Shown: piece by piece, positions 12,753 through 23,609 of the stretch
How the letters are laid out: the number at the start of each line of letters is the position of its first letter
How positions within the stretch are numbered: position 1 is the first letter of the stretch
NCBI RefSeq assembly: GCF_028656935.1
Contig: NZ_JAMDGZ010000068.1
Coordinates: 1-64,000 of the forward strand
Origin: Pseudomonas rubra
Lineage (GTDB): Bacteria; Pseudomonadota; Gammaproteobacteria; Pseudomonadales; Pseudomonadaceae
Length of the DNA: 64,000 bases
Direction: 5' to 3'
Position numbers and translations under genes: made by a program
Notes under the pieces: model-generated
Databases searched by the model: none
Seen by the model: the letters and a program-made list of their open reading frames with translations, nothing else
What the model was told of the DNA's origin: nothing

Positions 12753-13133
12753 ATGTCTGATCCCCGCTACCAGATCGACGTCAGCGTCGTGACCCGCTAT
12801 CTCAAAGAACAATCCGACCCCGAAAACGATCGTTTCGCCTTCGCCTATACCATCACGGTGAAGAACAACGGTTCTGTGCCCGCCAAACTGCTGTCACGCC
12901 ACTGGCTGATCACCAACGGTGATGGCCATGTAGAAGAGGTCAAGGGCGCCGGCGTTATCGGCCAGCAACCGCTGATCGAGCCCGGGCAAAGCCATACCTA
13001 CAGCAGTGGCGCGGTGATCAGCACCAAAGTCGGCACCATGCAGGGTAGCTATCAGATGTTTGCTGAAGACGGTAAGCGCTTCGACGCAGTCATCGCGCCT
13101 TTCCGCCTCGCCGTCCCCGGAGCCCTGCACTGA
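12753..13133 (+). CDS. apaG: ApaG protein
   Basis: 126-aa ApaG/DUF525 domain protein with an immunoglobulin-like beta-sandwich ([37 protein letters not shown]). The family gene is almost always linked to apaH and rsmA, as here. Its biochemical role in bacteria is unsettled; effects on Co2+ resistance and Mg2+ efflux are reported in Salmonella. The stop overlaps the apaH start (TGATG). Confidence 0.93.
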   Translation: MSDPRYQIDVSVVTRYLKEQSDPENDRFAFAYTITVKNNGSVPAKLLSRHWLITNGDGHVEEVKGAGVIGQQPLIEPGQSHTYSSGAVISTKVGTMQGSYQMFAEDGKRFDAVIAPFRLAVPGALH

Positions 13134-14008
13134 TGGCGGTATACGCAGTCGGAGACTTGCAAGGCTGCCTGCAGCCACTCAAATGCCTACTTGAGAGGGT
13201 TGCCTTCAACCCGGCAATCGATCGCCTGTGGCTGGTTGGCGACCTGGTCAACCGCGGCCCAGAATCACTGGAAACCCTGCGTTTCCTCTACTCGATCCGC
13301 GAATCGCTGGTGTGCGTGCTGGGCAACCATGACCTGCACCTGCTGGCCGCCTGGCACAACATCGAGCGCCTGAAGAAAAGCGACACCCTGCGCGAGATCC
13401 TCGCCGCCCCCGATGCCGACGAATTGCTCGACTGGTTGCGCCGGCAAAAGCTGCTGCACTACGACGAACAACGCGGCGTGGTCCTGGTGCATGCTGGAAT
13501 CCCACCGCAGTGGACCCTGGGCAAGGCCCTGGAACTGGCAGGTGAAGTCGAGGAAGTGCTGCGCGACGACAACCGCTTCAAGCCCTACCTCGACGGCATG
13601 TACGGCAACGAGCCGAACAAGTGGAGCAAGGACCTGAGCGGCGTTACCCGCCTGCGGGTGATCACCAACTATTTCACCCGCATGCGTTTTTGCACCAGCG
13701 AAGGCAAGCTCGACCTCAAGGGCAAGGAAGGCGCCGACACCGCCCCACCCGGCTATAAGCCGTGGTTCGCGCACAAGGGCCGCCGTTCACGGCATGTGAA
13801 GATCATCTTCGGTCACTGGGCAGCCCTTGAAGGCCGCTGCAAGGAGCCCGGGGTGATAGCCCTGGATACCGGCTGCGTGTGGGGCGGCGCCATGACCCTG
13901 TACAACGTGGATACCGGCGCATTTCATCATTGCGAATGCACCGACCAAGGCACTCCCCGAATACCATCTGCGCCTGCGCAAGCGGCTAGAATGAACGACC
14001 AGTCCTGA
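13133..14008 (+). CDS. apaH: Symmetrical Ap4A hydrolase ApaH
   Basis: 291-aa metallophosphoesterase that splits Ap4A into two ADP and also removes Np4 caps from RNA. The calcineurin-like motifs [16 protein letters not shown] and GNHDLHLLA are seen in order near the N-terminus, and GHWAALEGR and DTGCVWGG near the C-terminus. It is slightly longer than the E. coli protein (about 280 aa). The last 20 or so residues ([18 protein letters not shown]) are a poorly conserved tail. It overlaps the apaG stop by one base and precedes glpE by 14 bases. Confidence 0.94.
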   Translation: MAVYAVGDLQGCLQPLKCLLERVAFNPAIDRLWLVGDLVNRGPESLETLRFLYSIRESLVCVLGNHDLHLLAAWHNIERLKKSDTLREILAAPDADELLDWLRRQKLLHYDEQRGVVLVHAGIPPQWTLGKALELAGEVEEVLRDDNRFKPYLDGMYGNEPNKWSKDLSGVTRLRVITNYFTRMRFCTSEGKLDLKGKEGADTAPPGYKPWFAHKGRRSRHVKIIFGHWAALEGRCKEPGVIALDTGCVWGGAMTLYNVDTGAFHHCECTDQGTPRIPSAPAQAARMNDQS

Positions 14009-14022
14009 AGGAAACCGTCCCC

Positions 14023-14352
14023 ATGAGCGAATTCAAACGCATCCCTCCCGAGCAGGCCCAAGCGCTGCGCGAGCAAGGTGCGGTCGTGGTCGATATTCGC
14101 GACCAGCCAACCTTTGCCGCCGGCCACATCACAGGTTCAAAGCATCTGGACAACCACTCGGTAGCGGACTTCATTCGTGCTGCCGATCTCGATGCACCCA
14201 CCGTGGTGGTCTGCTATCACGGCAATTCCAGCCAGAGTGCTGCCGCCTACCTGATCAGTCAGGGCTTTTCCGACGTCTACAGCCTCGACGGCGGCTTCGA
14301 GCTGTGGCGCAGTACGTATCCTGCAGAAACCGCCCAAGGCACTGCCGAATAA
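14023..14352 (+). CDS. glpE: Thiosulfate sulfurtransferase GlpE (single-domain rhodanese)
   Basis: 109-aa cytoplasmic rhodanese. The active-site Cys is C64 in [14 protein letters not shown], with the CH2A/CH2B motifs [14 protein letters not shown] and DGGFELW. It transfers sulfur from thiosulfate to cyanide or thioredoxin in vitro; the cellular acceptor is uncertain. It is the last gene of the lptD-glpE run. Confidence 0.9.
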   Translation: MSEFKRIPPEQAQALREQGAVVVDIRDQPTFAAGHITGSKHLDNHSVADFIRAADLDAPTVVVCYHGNSSQSAAAYLISQGFSDVYSLDGGFELWRSTYPAETAQGTAE

Positions 14353-14369
14353 TTTTTTTCATCTGCCGC

Positions 14370-14390
14370 AGCCCGCGTCCTGAGCGGGCT
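14370..14390 (+). terminator. Hairpin after glpE
   Basis: Inverted repeat AGCCCGC/GCGGGCT with a 7-base loop lies 17 bases after the glpE stop. It has no T run after it. The 281-base space to prkA also holds a TCGGCA/TGCCGA inverted repeat near 14552-14566 and presumably the prkA promoter, which I could not assign. Confidence 0.35.
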
Positions 14391-14633
14391 CGCGCCTGAC
14401 CAGACGAACGGTCACGGCGAACTTCATGTACAACCGCCCTTGACCTCCCGGATTACCAACTATCCTTAAGCCCAGGCCATCCAAAAAGGGGAGAGCCGGT
14501 ACACCGGCGTGCGGGTCATCGGTAGCGAGTTCTAGGTGTTCTGGGGGGTATACAGCAGTCGGCAGTGCCGATTGCATGCCAGCATCAACTGACTGATCCG
14601 GCGTCGGCTCCACGTATCGAGCGAGGTGACGTC

Positions 14634-16556
14634 ATGAGTATCTTTAGCCACTTCCAACAACGTTTCGAGTCCACCCGTCAGGAAGAACTTTCGCTGCAAG
14701 AGTACCTTGAGCTCTGCAAAAGCGATCGCAGCGCTTATGCCTCGGCGGCCGAACGCCTGTTGATGGCTATCGGCGAGCCTGAGCTGGTCGACACCTCGAA
14801 CAATTCCAGGCTGTCGCGCATCTTCTCCAACAAGGTGATCCGCCGCTATCCAGCCTTTGAAGACTTCCATGGCATGGAAGAATGCATTGACCAGATCGTT
14901 TCCTACTTCCGCCATGCGGCCCAAGGCCTGGAAGAGAAGAAGCAGATCCTTTACCTGCTTGGCCCGGTAGGGGGTGGTAAATCCTCCCTGGCTGAAAAGC
15001 TCAAGCAATTGATGGAGAAGGTACCCTTCTACGCCATCAAGGATTCACCCGTATTCGAGTCTCCGCTAGGGCTGTTCAACGCCACCGAAGACGGCGCCAT
15101 TCTCGAAGAGGATTTCGGCATACCACGGCGTTACCTGAACACCATCATGTCGCCTTGGGCAACCAAGCGGCTTGCCGAATTCGGGGGCGACATCAGCCAG
15201 TTCAAGGTGGTCAAACTCTACCCGTCGATTCTCAACCAGATCGCCGTAGCCAAAACCGAACCGGGCGATGAGAACAACCAGGATATTTCCGCCCTGGTGG
15301 GCAAGGTCGATATTCGCAAGCTCGAGGAATACCCGCAGAACGACGCCGATGCCTACAGCTATTCGGGCGCACTGTGCCGGGCCAACCAAGGCCTGATGGA
15401 ATTCGTCGAAATGTTCAAGGCGCCTATCAAGGTGCTGCACCCGTTGCTGACAGCAACGCAGGAAGGCAACTACAACAGTACCGAAGGGCTCGGGGCGATC
15501 CCCTATTCCGGGATTCTGCTCGCCCACTCCAACGAATCGGAATGGCACACCTTCCGCAATAACAAGAACAACGAAGCCTTCATCGACAGGATCTACATCG
15601 TCAAAGTACCGTACTGCCTGCGGGTAAGTGACGAGATCAAAATCTACGACAAACTGTTGTTCAACAGCTCACTGGCCAAGGCTCACTGCGCGCCCGACAC
15701 CTTGAAAATGCTGGCCCAGTTCACCGTGCTGTCGCGCCTGAAAGAACCGGAAAACTCGAATATCTACTCGAAAATGCGCGTCTATGACGGGGAGAACCTC
15801 AAAGACACCGATCCAAAAGCCAAGTCGATACAGGAATACCGCGACTCCGCAGGGGTCGATGAGGGGATGAATGGCCTGTCGACCCGTTTCGCCTTCAAGA
15901 TCCTGTCGAAAGTATTCAACTTCGACCCACATGAAATTGCCGCCAACCCGGTGCACCTGCTTTATGTGCTGGAACAGCAGATCGAACAGGAACAGTTCCC
16001 GGCCGAAGTACGCGAACGCTATCTACGCTTCCTGAAAGAGTACCTGGCACCGCGCTACATCGAGTTCATCGGTAAGGAAATCCAGACCGCTTACCTGGAG
16101 TCCTACAGCGAGTACGGGCAGAACATCTTCGACCGCTACGTGCTGTACGCCGACTTCTGGATCCAGGACCAGGAGTACCGCGACCCGGAAACCGGCGAGA
16201 TCCTCAATCGCATCGCCCTCAACGAAGAGCTGGAGAAGATCGAGAAGCCGGCCGGCATCAGCAACCCGAAGGATTTCCGCAACGAGATCGTCAACTTCGT
16301 GTTGCGCGCCCGGGCCAACAACAACGGCAAGAACCCGACCTGGCTCAGCTACGAAAAACTTCGGGTGGTTATCGAGAAAAAAATGTTCTCCAACACCGAA
16401 GACCTGCTGCCGGTCATCAGCTTCAACGCCAAAGCCAGCAAAGAGGATCAACAGAAACACAACGACTTCGTCACCCGAATGGTGGAACGCGGCTACACAG
16501 ACAAGCAAGTTCGGCTGCTCTCGGAATGGTACCTGCGGGTCAGGAAATCGCAGTAA
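14634..16556 (+). CDS. prkA: PrkA family serine protein kinase (YeaG)
   Basis: 640-aa protein with an N-terminal AAA-type ATPase (Walker A GPVGGGKSS at about 110-118) and a C-terminal kinase-like PrkA domain. The family (E. coli YeaG, Bacillus PrkA) is linked to stationary-phase and nitrogen-starvation responses. ATG 14634 is preceded by GAGGTGA at good spacing; an upstream in-frame start at 14565 is rejected for lack of a ribosome site. It heads the conserved prkA-yeaH-spoVR operon (yeaG-yeaH-ycgB in enterics). Confidence 0.93.
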   Translation: MSIFSHFQQRFESTRQEELSLQEYLELCKSDRSAYASAAERLLMAIGEPELVDTSNNSRLSRIFSNKVIRRYPAFEDFHGMEECIDQIVSYFRHAAQGLEEKKQILYLLGPVGGGKSSLAEKLKQLMEKVPFYAIKDSPVFESPLGLFNATEDGAILEEDFGIPRRYLNTIMSPWATKRLAEFGGDISQFKVVKLYPSILNQIAVAKTEPGDENNQDISALVGKVDIRKLEEYPQNDADAYSYSGALCRANQGLMEFVEMFKAPIKVLHPLLTATQEGNYNSTEGLGAIPYSGILLAHSNESEWHTFRNNKNNEAFIDRIYIVKVPYCLRVSDEIKIYDKLLFNSSLAKAHCAPDTLKMLAQFTVLSRLKEPENSNIYSKMRVYDGENLKDTDPKAKSIQEYRDSAGVDEGMNGLSTRFAFKILSKVFNFDPHEIAANPVHLLYVLEQQIEQEQFPAEVRERYLRFLKEYLAPRYIEFIGKEIQTAYLESYSEYGQNIFDRYVLYADFWIQDQEYRDPETGEILNRIALNEELEKIEKPAGISNPKDFRNEIVNFVLRARANNNGKNPTWLSYEKLRVVIEKKMFSNTEDLLPVISFNAKASKEDQQKHNDFVTRMVERGYTDKQVRLLSEWYLRVRKSQ

Positions 16557-16680
16557 GCGGCAAGTGACGAGCCGCAAGCTGCAAGTTGCTCAGCACCGTC
16601 CCTGAGGCCGGTGCACCAGCTTGCAGCGGCGGTGGCTGCTCTTTCTTGCAGCTTGAAGCTTGAGGCCTGTAGCTGCATCC
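16557..16680. repeat. REP-like repeat block between prkA and yeaH
   Basis: About 120 bases rich in the words GCAAGCTGCAAG, AGCTTGCAGC and GCAGCTTGAAGCTTGAGGC, with internal complementarity (CTGCAAG against CTTGCAG). Such sequences are scattered between genes in Pseudomonas genomes as REP-type elements. It separates two genes of one operon and may form mRNA stem-loops that stabilise the upstream transcript. Copy number elsewhere cannot be judged here. Confidence 0.6.
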
Positions 16681-16696
16681 AGTCACCGGAGGGACC

Positions 16697-17968
16697 ATGA
16701 GCTACGTAATCGACCGACGCCTGAACGGTAAGAACAAGAGCACGGTCAACCGCCAGCGCTTTTTGCGGCGTTACCGTGACCACATCAAGAAAGCCGTCGA
16801 GGAGGCCGTGAGCCGCCGCTCCATCACCGACATGGAGCATGGCGAACAGATCAGCATCCCCGGCCGCGACATCGACGAACCGGTGCTGCACCATGGCCGC
16901 GGCGGCAAACAGACCGTGGTACACCCGGGCAACAAGGAATTCACCGCAGGCGAACATATCGCCCGTCCACAAGGCGGCGGCGGCGGAGGCGGCCGTGGTA
17001 AAGCCGGTAATTCCGGTGAGGGCATGGATGAGTTCGTCTTCCAGATCACTCAGGAAGAATTCCTCGAGTTCATGTTCGAAGACCTCGAACTGCCCAACCT
17101 GGTCAAGCGTCACCTGACCGGCACCGACACCTTCAAGACCGTACGCGCCGGCATCAGCAATGAAGGCAATCCGTCGCGGATCAACATCATCCGCACCCTG
17201 CGCTCGGCCCATGCCCGACGCATCGCCCTGTCCGGCAGCAGCCGGGCGAAACTGCGCGTGGCCCAGGAGGAACTGGCGCGACTCAAGCGAGAAGAACCAG
17301 ACAACTTCGGTGATATTCAGGAAATTGAAGGGGAAATCCAACGACTGAGTGCGCGCATCCATCGCGTACCGTTCCTCGACACGTTCGACCTCAAGTACAA
17401 CCTGCTGGTCAAGCAACCCAACCCCAGCTCCAAGGCGGTGATGTTCTGCCTGATGGACGTTTCCGGCTCCATGACCCAGGCCACCAAAGACATCGCCAAG
17501 CGCTTCTTCATCCTCCTGTACCTGTTCCTCAAGCGGAATTACGACAAGATCGAAGTGGTGTTCATCCGCCACCACACCAGCGCCCGTGAGGTGGATGAAG
17601 AGGAGTTTTTCTATTCCCGGGAAACCGGCGGCACCATCGTCTCCAGCGCCCTGAAGCTGATGCAGGAAATCATGGCCGAGCGCTACCCGGCCAATGATTG
17701 GAACATCTATGCAGCCCAGGCATCGGACGGTGACAACTGGAACGATGACTCACCGATCTGCCGCGAAATCCTCACCAATCAGATCATGCCGTTCGTCCAG
17801 TACTACACTTACGTCGAGATTACCCCTCGTGAACATCAGGCATTGTGGTACGAGTATGAGCGTATCGGCGAAGCCTTTGCCGATACGTTTGCCCAGCAGC
17901 AGCTGGTGTCGGCCGGCGATATCTATCCGGTCTTCCGTGAACTCTTCCAGCGCAGGTTAGTGACATGA
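16697..17968 (+). CDS. yeaH: YeaH/YhbH family protein (DUF444, von Willebrand A-like)
   Basis: 423-aa cytoplasmic protein. The N-terminus is basic, with a Gly-rich stretch at about 95-105. The C-terminal half has a VWA-like fold with a MIDAS-type DVSGSM motif ([16 protein letters not shown]). It has GGAGGG before ATG 16697. It is partner of prkA and spoVR in a stress-induced operon; the molecular role is unknown. The stop overlaps the spoVR start (ATGA at 17965). Confidence 0.9.
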   Translation: MSYVIDRRLNGKNKSTVNRQRFLRRYRDHIKKAVEEAVSRRSITDMEHGEQISIPGRDIDEPVLHHGRGGKQTVVHPGNKEFTAGEHIARPQGGGGGGGRGKAGNSGEGMDEFVFQITQEEFLEFMFEDLELPNLVKRHLTGTDTFKTVRAGISNEGNPSRINIIRTLRSAHARRIALSGSSRAKLRVAQEELARLKREEPDNFGDIQEIEGEIQRLSARIHRVPFLDTFDLKYNLLVKQPNPSSKAVMFCLMDVSGSMTQATKDIAKRFFILLYLFLKRNYDKIEVVFIRHHTSAREVDEEEFFYSRETGGTIVSSALKLMQEIMAERYPANDWNIYAAQASDGDNWNDDSPICREILTNQIMPFVQYYTYVEITPREHQALWYEYERIGEAFADTFAQQQLVSAGDIYPVFRELFQRRLVT

Positions 17969-19527
17969 CCGCTAGAGAGCAGAAGCGCCACCCAATCTCC
18001 ACCGGGTCCGAATGGACATTCGAACTGATCCAGGCCTATGACCGGGAAATCAGCCGCCTGGCCGAGCGCTATGCCCTGGACACCTACCCCAACCAGATCG
18101 AAGTGATCACCGCCGAGCAGATGATGGATGCCTATGCATCGGTCGGCATGCCCCTGGGCTATCACCACTGGTCCTACGGCAAACACTTCCTCAGCACTGA
18201 AAAGTCCTATAGCCGCGGCCAGATGGGCCTGGCCTATGAGATCGTGATCAATTCCGATCCCTGCATTGCCTACCTGATGGAAGAAAACACCATCTGCATG
18301 CAGGCGCTGGTGGTCGCTCATGCCTGCTACGGGCACAACAGCTTCTTCAAGGGCAATTACCTGTTTCGCACCTGGACCGATGCCAGTTCGATCATCGACT
18401 ATCTGGTGTTCGCCAAGCAATACATCACCCAATGCGAGGAGCGCCATGGCATCGATGCCGTGGAAGACCTGCTCGACTCCTGCCACGCCTTGATGAACTA
18501 CGGCGTCGACCGCTACAAGCGGCCGTACCCGATCTCCGCCGAAGAGGAGCGGCGCCGGCAGAAGGAACGCGAAGAACACCTGCAAAAGCAGATCAACGAC
18601 CTGTGGCGCACCATTCCCAAGGGCGCCGACAAGAACAGCGATCGCGACAACGCACGTTTCCCGGCCGAACCCCAGGAAAACATCCTCTACTTCATTGAAA
18701 AGCACGCGCCATTGCTCGAACCCTGGCAGCGCGAAATCGTGCGCATCGTGCGCAAGATCGCCCAGTACTTCTACCCGCAACGCCAGACCCAGGTCATGAA
18801 CGAAGGCTGGGCAACCTTCTGGCACTACACCTTGATGAACGACCTGTACGACGAAGGCCTGGTCACCGAAGGCTTCATGATGGAGTTCCTGCAGTCGCAC
18901 ACCAGCGTGGTATTCCAGCCCGGTTTCGACAGCCCCTACTACAGCGGCATCAACCCGTACGCCCTGGGTTTTGCCATGTACCGCGACATCCGCCGCATGT
19001 GCGAACACCCCACCGAAGAGGACCGCCGCTGGTTCCCCGACATCGCCGGCAGCGACTGGCTGTCGACCATCAAGTTCGCCATGAGCAGCTTCAAGGACGA
19101 AAGCTTCATTCTCCAGTACCTGTCACCCACGGTAATCCGCGACCTCAAGCTGTTCAGCATCCTCGATGACGATCAGCGCGAAGACCTGCTGGTGCCGGCG
19201 ATCCACGACGAAAGTGGCTACCGGATCATCCGTGAAACCCTGGCCGCCCAATACAACCTGGGCAATCGCGAACCCAACGTGCAGATCTGGAGTATCGACC
19301 GCCGTGGCGACCGTTCCCTGACCCTGCGCCACCAGCAACACGACCGCAAACCCCTGGGCGACTCCACCGAGGAAGTCCTCAAGCACCTGCATCGCCTGTG
19401 GGGCTTCGATATTCACCTGGAGACCCTGCAGGGCGATCAGGTGATGAAAACCCACCACGTGCCGCCCAGAGGCGAGCATGGCGAAGCGGACTACGGTCGC
19501 CTGGACTTGGCTGTAGTGCACCTCTAG
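17965..19527 (+). CDS. spoVR: SpoVR family protein (YcgB)
   Basis: 520-aa SpoVR/YcgB protein with conserved [16 protein letters not shown] and [18 protein letters not shown], which contain metal-ligand-like His/Glu residues. The family is involved in spore cortex formation in Bacillus; in Gram-negative bacteria it co-occurs with PrkA and YeaH without sporulation. The start overlaps yeaH by 4 bases. Confidence 0.92.
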   Translation: MTAREQKRHPISTGSEWTFELIQAYDREISRLAERYALDTYPNQIEVITAEQMMDAYASVGMPLGYHHWSYGKHFLSTEKSYSRGQMGLAYEIVINSDPCIAYLMEENTICMQALVVAHACYGHNSFFKGNYLFRTWTDASSIIDYLVFAKQYITQCEERHGIDAVEDLLDSCHALMNYGVDRYKRPYPISAEEERRRQKEREEHLQKQINDLWRTIPKGADKNSDRDNARFPAEPQENILYFIEKHAPLLEPWQREIVRIVRKIAQYFYPQRQTQVMNEGWATFWHYTLMNDLYDEGLVTEGFMMEFLQSHTSVVFQPGFDSPYYSGINPYALGFAMYRDIRRMCEHPTEEDRRWFPDIAGSDWLSTIKFAMSSFKDESFILQYLSPTVIRDLKLFSILDDDQREDLLVPAIHDESGYRIIRETLAAQYNLGNREPNVQIWSIDRRGDRSLTLRHQQHDRKPLGDSTEEVLKHLHRLWGFDIHLETLQGDQVMKTHHVPPRGEHGEADYGRLDLAVVHL

Positions 19528-19532
19528 CGCGT

Positions 19533-19576
19533 CCTCCGTTGCTGCCAGACAGGTTATCCTGTGGCATCAACGGAGG
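19533..19576 (+). promoter_or_regulatory. 5' UTR hairpin sequestering the cca Shine-Dalgarno
   Basis: CCTCCGTTG (19533-19541) is perfectly complementary to CAACGGAGG (19568-19576), which contains the GGAGG ribosome binding site six bases before the cca ATG at 19583. Inner bases extend the stem (TGCC..ACAGG against CCTGTGGCA, with a small bulge and a TTAT loop). When folded, the ribosome site would be fully paired. An RNA thermometer, a protein-binding operator or simply a terminator-like stem are all possible; there is no U tract. Confidence 0.55.
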
Positions 19577-19582
19577 TTTCAC

Positions 19583-20812
19583 ATGCAGATCTACAAAGTC
19601 GGCGGCGCCGTACGCGACCGTCTGCTCGGCAGGCCGGTCAGCGATATCGACTGGGTCGTCGTCGGCGCTACAGCCGAACAAATGCAAGCCTTGGGTTATC
19701 GACCGGTCGGTGCGGATTTCCCGGTGTTCCTGCACCCCCAAAGTGGCGAGGAATACGCCCTGGCCCGTACTGAGCGCAAAAGCGGACGGGGCTATGGCGG
19801 CTTCACCTTTCACGCCAGCCCCGAAGTCACCCTGGAAGAAGACCTGATCCGCCGCGACCTGACCATCAATGCCATGGCCGAAGATGAACAGGGGCAGGTT
19901 TACGATCCGTATAACGGCAAGAAGGATCTAAATGACCGTATCTTGCGCCATATATCCCCGGCGTTCGCCGAAGATCCTCTGCGCGTACTCCGTGTTGCCC
20001 GCTTTGCCGCACGGTACGCCAGCCTGGGCTTTAGCGTGGCCCCGGAAACCCTCGAATTGATGCACCAACTCAGCGAATCGGGCGAGCTGCAGGCCCTGAC
20101 CGCCGAGCGCAACTGGAAAGAAATTGCCCGAGCCCTGATGGAAGATCAACCGCAGGTGTTCATCCAGGTTCTGCGTGATTGCGACGCCCTCAAGCAGTTG
20201 ATGCCGGAGCTCGATGCGCTATTCGGCGTGCCGCAGCCGCCAGCCCATCATCCAGAAATCGACAGCGGCGTCCACACCCTCTCGGTGCTCGAACAAGCAG
20301 CCCTGCACCAACAGCCCCTGAGCGTGCGCTGGGCGTGCTTACTGCATGACCTGGGCAAGGGGCTGACCCCTGTAGAGGAATGGCCAAGGCACATCGCTCA
20401 CGAGCAACGCGGGCTGAAGCTGATCAAGACAGTCAACCAGCGCTTCAAGGTACCACGCGAATGCCAGGAGCTGGCTTTGCTGGTGGGCGAGTACCACACC
20501 CACTGCCATCGGGCACTGGAACTGAGGGCCTCGACACTGCTCGAACTGCTGCAAAGCTTCGACGTGTACCGGCGGCCGCAGCGTTTCGAGGAGTTTATCG
20601 CTGCCTGCGAGATGGACGCCCGGGGCCGCAAAGGGCTGGAGCAGCGTGAGTACCCACAGGCGGAGTATCTGCGCGGCGCAGCAGCAGCGGCACGGGCAGT
20701 TCAGGTCCAACCACTGGTTCAGAGGGGATTGACCGGGCAGGCGCTGGGCGAGGCGCTCAAGGGCGAACGGCTGAAGGCGTTGAAGGCTTACAAGGACAGC
20801 GCCAAGCGTTGA
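19583..20812 (+). CDS. cca: CCA tRNA nucleotidyltransferase (with HD domain)
   Basis: 409-aa class II enzyme that adds or repairs the 3' CCA of tRNAs. N-terminal [20 protein letters not shown] has the catalytic acidic pair D21/D23, followed by the nucleotide-recognition segment [12 protein letters not shown]-terminal HD phosphohydrolase domain carries [11 protein letters not shown] near residue 255, as in E. coli. GGAGG lies 6 bases upstream of ATG 19583, inside the predicted hairpin. Confidence 0.95.
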   Translation: MQIYKVGGAVRDRLLGRPVSDIDWVVVGATAEQMQALGYRPVGADFPVFLHPQSGEEYALARTERKSGRGYGGFTFHASPEVTLEEDLIRRDLTINAMAEDEQGQVYDPYNGKKDLNDRILRHISPAFAEDPLRVLRVARFAARYASLGFSVAPETLELMHQLSESGELQALTAERNWKEIARALMEDQPQVFIQVLRDCDALKQLMPELDALFGVPQPPAHHPEIDSGVHTLSVLEQAALHQQPLSVRWACLLHDLGKGLTPVEEWPRHIAHEQRGLKLIKTVNQRFKVPRECQELALLVGEYHTHCHRALELRASTLLELLQSFDVYRRPQRFEEFIAACEMDARGRKGLEQREYPQAEYLRGAAAAARAVQVQPLVQRGLTGQALGEALKGERLKALKAYKDSAKR

Positions 20813-20859
20813 GGCCATCGCGGGGCAAGTCGGATCGCCGCATCGCCCCGCGATTGAAA

Positions 20860-21369
20860 CTAAAGACCGGTCAGTTGCTGCCCGCACCACTCGAACGGTA
20901 CCGGCGCCAGCACCTGCTCGATCTGCGCCTCGGCCCACAGCTGGCCCATGGTTTTACAGGCCCCCGGATGCATCAGCTGCGGCGCAATCAACGCCAGCGG
21001 CCACAACACAAATGCATTTTTGAGAATCTCCGCCCGCGGCAACACCAGCCCGTCAAAGCTGCCATGCAGATCGTTGTACATCAGCACATCGATATCCAGC
21101 GGCAGGCCCTTGCGCTCTGGTGCGTAGCGGCCATTATCGGCCTCGATGAACTTGAGCCGACGGTCCAGCTCCATCAATGGCATATCGGTCAGCCCGGTCA
21201 CCACCAGATTGAAGAACGGGCCGCTTTTGATTCCCACAGCCTGGCTTTCGAACACTGCCGAACACTGCAGGTCCTGGAGAAAACCAGCCAGCGCATCCAG
21301 CCCCGCCGTCAAATGCCGTTCACGCTCGACATTGCTGCCAAGGCCAAGGTAAACCCTGTTCAGAGACAT
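20860..21369 (-). CDS. folK: 2-amino-4-hydroxy-6-hydroxymethyldihydropteridine pyrophosphokinase FolK
   Basis: 169-aa HPPK of folate synthesis, transferring pyrophosphate from ATP to 6-hydroxymethyl-dihydropterin. N-terminal RVYLGLGSNVERERHL and the catalytic-loop region RYAPERKGLPLDIDVLMYND match the family, although the classical GPRTLDLDI is altered to ERKGLPLDID. That points to the Pseudomonas folB-linked HPPK variant. It overlaps folB by 10 bases on the same strand. Confidence 0.88.
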   Translation of the reverse strand: MSLNRVYLGLGSNVERERHLTAGLDALAGFLQDLQCSAVFESQAVGIKSGPFFNLVVTGLTDMPLMELDRRLKFIEADNGRYAPERKGLPLDIDVLMYNDLHGSFDGLVLPRAEILKNAFVLWPLALIAPQLMHPGACKTMGQLWAEAQIEQVLAPVPFEWCGQQLTGL

Positions 21370-21713
21370 CCGCGCTCGATCTCCACACCCACCCCGCTGG
21401 CAGCAGGCACTGCGCCCGGCTTGGTCAGTTTCAGACGCAACCAGGGAATCTGGAACTCGCTCATCAGCACCGCCGCCAGACGTTCGGCGAAGGTTTCCAC
21501 CAACTGGAACTCGGATTGCTCGGCAAACGCCTGGATACGCGCCGAAACACTGGCATAGTCCAGCGCCAGGGTCAGGTCGTCACCGGCCGCTGCCGGACGG
21601 TTGTCCCAGGCGAAACTTAGGTCCAGACGCAGGCACTGGCGAATTCCGCGCTCCCAGTCATAGGCGCCGATCACGGTATCGACTTCCAGCCCCTCGATGA
21701 ACACTCTGTCCAA
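21360..21713 (-). CDS. folB: Dihydroneopterin aldolase FolB
   Basis: 117-aa DHNA aldolase/epimerase converting dihydroneopterin to the FolK substrate. The sequence [21 protein letters not shown] and the catalytic-lysine region [11 protein letters not shown] are typical. I chose TTG 21713, preceded by GGAGAG at 6-base spacing, which gives the usual 117-aa length; a TTG at 21737 would add eight atypical residues. It is divergent from plsY. Confidence 0.9.
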   Translation of the reverse strand: MDRVFIEGLEVDTVIGAYDWERGIRQCLRLDLSFAWDNRPAAAGDDLTLALDYASVSARIQAFAEQSEFQLVETFAERLAAVLMSEFQIPWLRLKLTKPGAVPAASGVGVEIERGCL

Positions 21714-21787
21714 GCACTTCTCTCCACAGCACGACAAGGGCGACTTGCGCCGCTAGAATCAGGGCGTCCTCGCCCGGAATGGTTAGC

Positions 21788-22357
21788 ATGTTTTGGTTAC
21801 TGGCGCTGTGCGCCTACCTGCTCGGCTCTCTGTCCTTTGCCATTGTCCTCAGCCGCCTCAATGGCAGCCCGGACCCGCGCATGAGCGGTTCTGGCAATGC
21901 CGGTGCAACCAACATGCTGCGCCTGGCCGGCCGCAAACTGGCGGTCCTGACCTTGCTTGGCGACCTGTGCAAGGGCCTGTTGCCCGTGCTGATCGCCAAT
22001 CTTGCTGGCCTCGACCTGCAGCAACAGGCCTGGATCGGCTTGTGCGCAGTGATTGGCCATCTGTTCCCGGTGTACTTCCGCTTTCGCGGCGGCAAAGGTG
22101 TCGCCACCGCCGCCGGCATGCTGCTGGGGCTTTACCCGCCAGCCGCCCTGCTGGCCATCGGCGCCTGGCTGCTGACCTTCTACCTGACCCGTACCAGCTC
22201 GCTGGCGGCACTGATCGCAACACCCCTGACCCTGCCGTTGCTGGCCTGGCGCGAGCCGGAAGCGCTGTTGCCGATCAGCGTGCTGACCGTGCTGATCGTC
22301 TGGCGTCACCGCGGCAATCTACGCGACCTTTTCGCCGGACGCGAACGGCATTTCTGA
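21788..22357 (+). CDS. plsY: Glycerol-3-phosphate acyltransferase PlsY
   Basis: 189-aa integral membrane enzyme with about five hydrophobic helices. It transfers acyl groups from acyl-phosphate to glycerol-3-phosphate in phospholipid synthesis. Active-site loops [11 protein letters not shown] and [12 protein letters not shown] are present. ATG 21788 (MFWLLAL) fits the family start; ATG 21779 adds three residues. It is convergent with tsaD, 25 bases apart. Confidence 0.92.
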   Translation: MFWLLALCAYLLGSLSFAIVLSRLNGSPDPRMSGSGNAGATNMLRLAGRKLAVLTLLGDLCKGLLPVLIANLAGLDLQQQAWIGLCAVIGHLFPVYFRFRGGKGVATAAGMLLGLYPPAALLAIGAWLLTFYLTRTSSLAALIATPLTLPLLAWREPEALLPISVLTVLIVWRHRGNLRDLFAGRERHF

Positions 22358-22382
22358 ATCCCGCGCATGAGCGGCACTCACC

Positions 22383-23408
22383 TTAAAGCGGTGCCAACTG
22401 CTCCATCGGCCAACGCGCCTGCACGCTGATCGCCAGGCTCTCCTTTTGCCCGGCAGCCAGTCGTTGGCAGCCAGCGTAGGCAATCATGGCGCCGTTGTCG
22501 GTGCAAAACTGTGGCCGGGCGTAATACACATTGCCCTTGAGGCCCGTCAGCATGTCTTCCAGCGAGGCACGCAAGGCCTTGTTGGCGCTGACGCCTCCCG
22601 CAATCACCAGACGCTTGAGGCCAGTCTGCTTGAGGGCACGCTTGCACTTGATGGTCAAAGTCTCCACCACCGCGTGCTGGAAGGCTAGCGACACGTCGCA
22701 ACGCGTTTGCTCACCGTCATCTCCAGCGCTCTGGCACTGCTGCCAGGTGTTGAGGGCGAAAGTTTTCAGGCCGCTGAAGCTGAAATCCAGCCCCGGACGG
22801 TCGGTCATCGGCCGCGGGAAGACAAAACGCCCCGGCACGCCCTGGATCGCCAGTCGGGCGATCTCCGGGCCGCCCGGGTAGGGCAGACCGATCAGCTTGG
22901 CAGTCTTGTCGAACGCTTCGCCAGCGGCGTCGTCGAGGGTCTCGCCGAGCAGCTCGTACTGGCCAATGCCGTCGACACGCACCAGTTGGGTATGCCCGCC
23001 CGACACCAACAAGGCGACGAACGGAAATTCCGGCGGCTGCTCTTCGAGCATCGGCGCCAGCAGGTGGCCTTCCATGTGATGCACGCCAAGGGCCGGGATG
23101 CCCCAGGCAAATGCCAAGGCCTGGGCGCAGGATGCGCCCACCAGCAAGGCGCCTACCAGGCCGGGACCTGCAGTGTAGGCGATAGCATCGATCTCGGTGG
23201 CGACGCAGTCGGCTTCAGCCAGCACCTGGCGGATCAACGGCAACATACGCTTGACGTGATCACGCGAGGCCAGCTCCGGCACCACCCCGCCATAGACACG
23301 GTGCAGGTCGATCTGACTGAACAACGCATCGGCCAAAAGGCCGCGCTCGCTGTCGTATAATGCGACGCCGGTTTCGTCGCAGGATGTTTCCAATCCCAGT
23401 ACTAGCAT
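22383..23408 (-). CDS. tsaD: tRNA N6-adenosine threonylcarbamoyltransferase TsaD
   Basis: 341-aa enzyme of the TsaBDE complex that transfers threonylcarbamoyl to A37 of ANN-decoding tRNAs. The metal motif [10 protein letters not shown] lies around residue 110. The ASKHA-type nucleotide-binding segments [26 protein letters not shown] and [13 protein letters not shown] are intact. It is adjacent and divergent to rpsU, the usual proteobacterial arrangement. Confidence 0.95.
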   Translation of the reverse strand: MLVLGLETSCDETGVALYDSERGLLADALFSQIDLHRVYGGVVPELASRDHVKRMLPLIRQVLAEADCVATEIDAIAYTAGPGLVGALLVGASCAQALAFAWGIPALGVHHMEGHLLAPMLEEQPPEFPFVALLVSGGHTQLVRVDGIGQYELLGETLDDAAGEAFDKTAKLIGLPYPGGPEIARLAIQGVPGRFVFPRPMTDRPGLDFSFSGLKTFALNTWQQCQSAGDDGEQTRCDVSLAFQHAVVETLTIKCKRALKQTGLKRLVIAGGVSANKALRASLEDMLTGLKGNVYYARPQFCTDNGAMIAYAGCQRLAAGQKESLAISVQARWPMEQLAPL

Positions 23409-23511
23409 GGGTCCGTGCCTTGTTGAGGCTGAATTCGAAGGCGCGCATGATAGTCCCCACTCCCGACGCCGACCAGCGGTTTTCGATCAGAGGCTTTGCA
23501 TTCCGGTCAGC

Positions 23512-23536
23512 TAAGGGTTAACATCCGCAACCCTTA
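23512..23536. promoter_or_regulatory. Inverted repeat in the tsaD-rpsU intergenic region
   Basis: Perfect 8-base arms TAAGGGTT and AACCCTTA with a 9-base spacer lie about 75 bases upstream of rpsU and 105 bases upstream of tsaD. It could be an operator for the rpsU-dnaG-rpoD operon or a leader hairpin; it is seen only as symmetry. Confidence 0.35.
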
Positions 23537-23609
23537 AAAACCGACGTTCTCCAGCGCACATTTTTGCCACGAGTTCGTTGACCCCGGTAATGAATGAAGG
23601 TAGCTCTGG

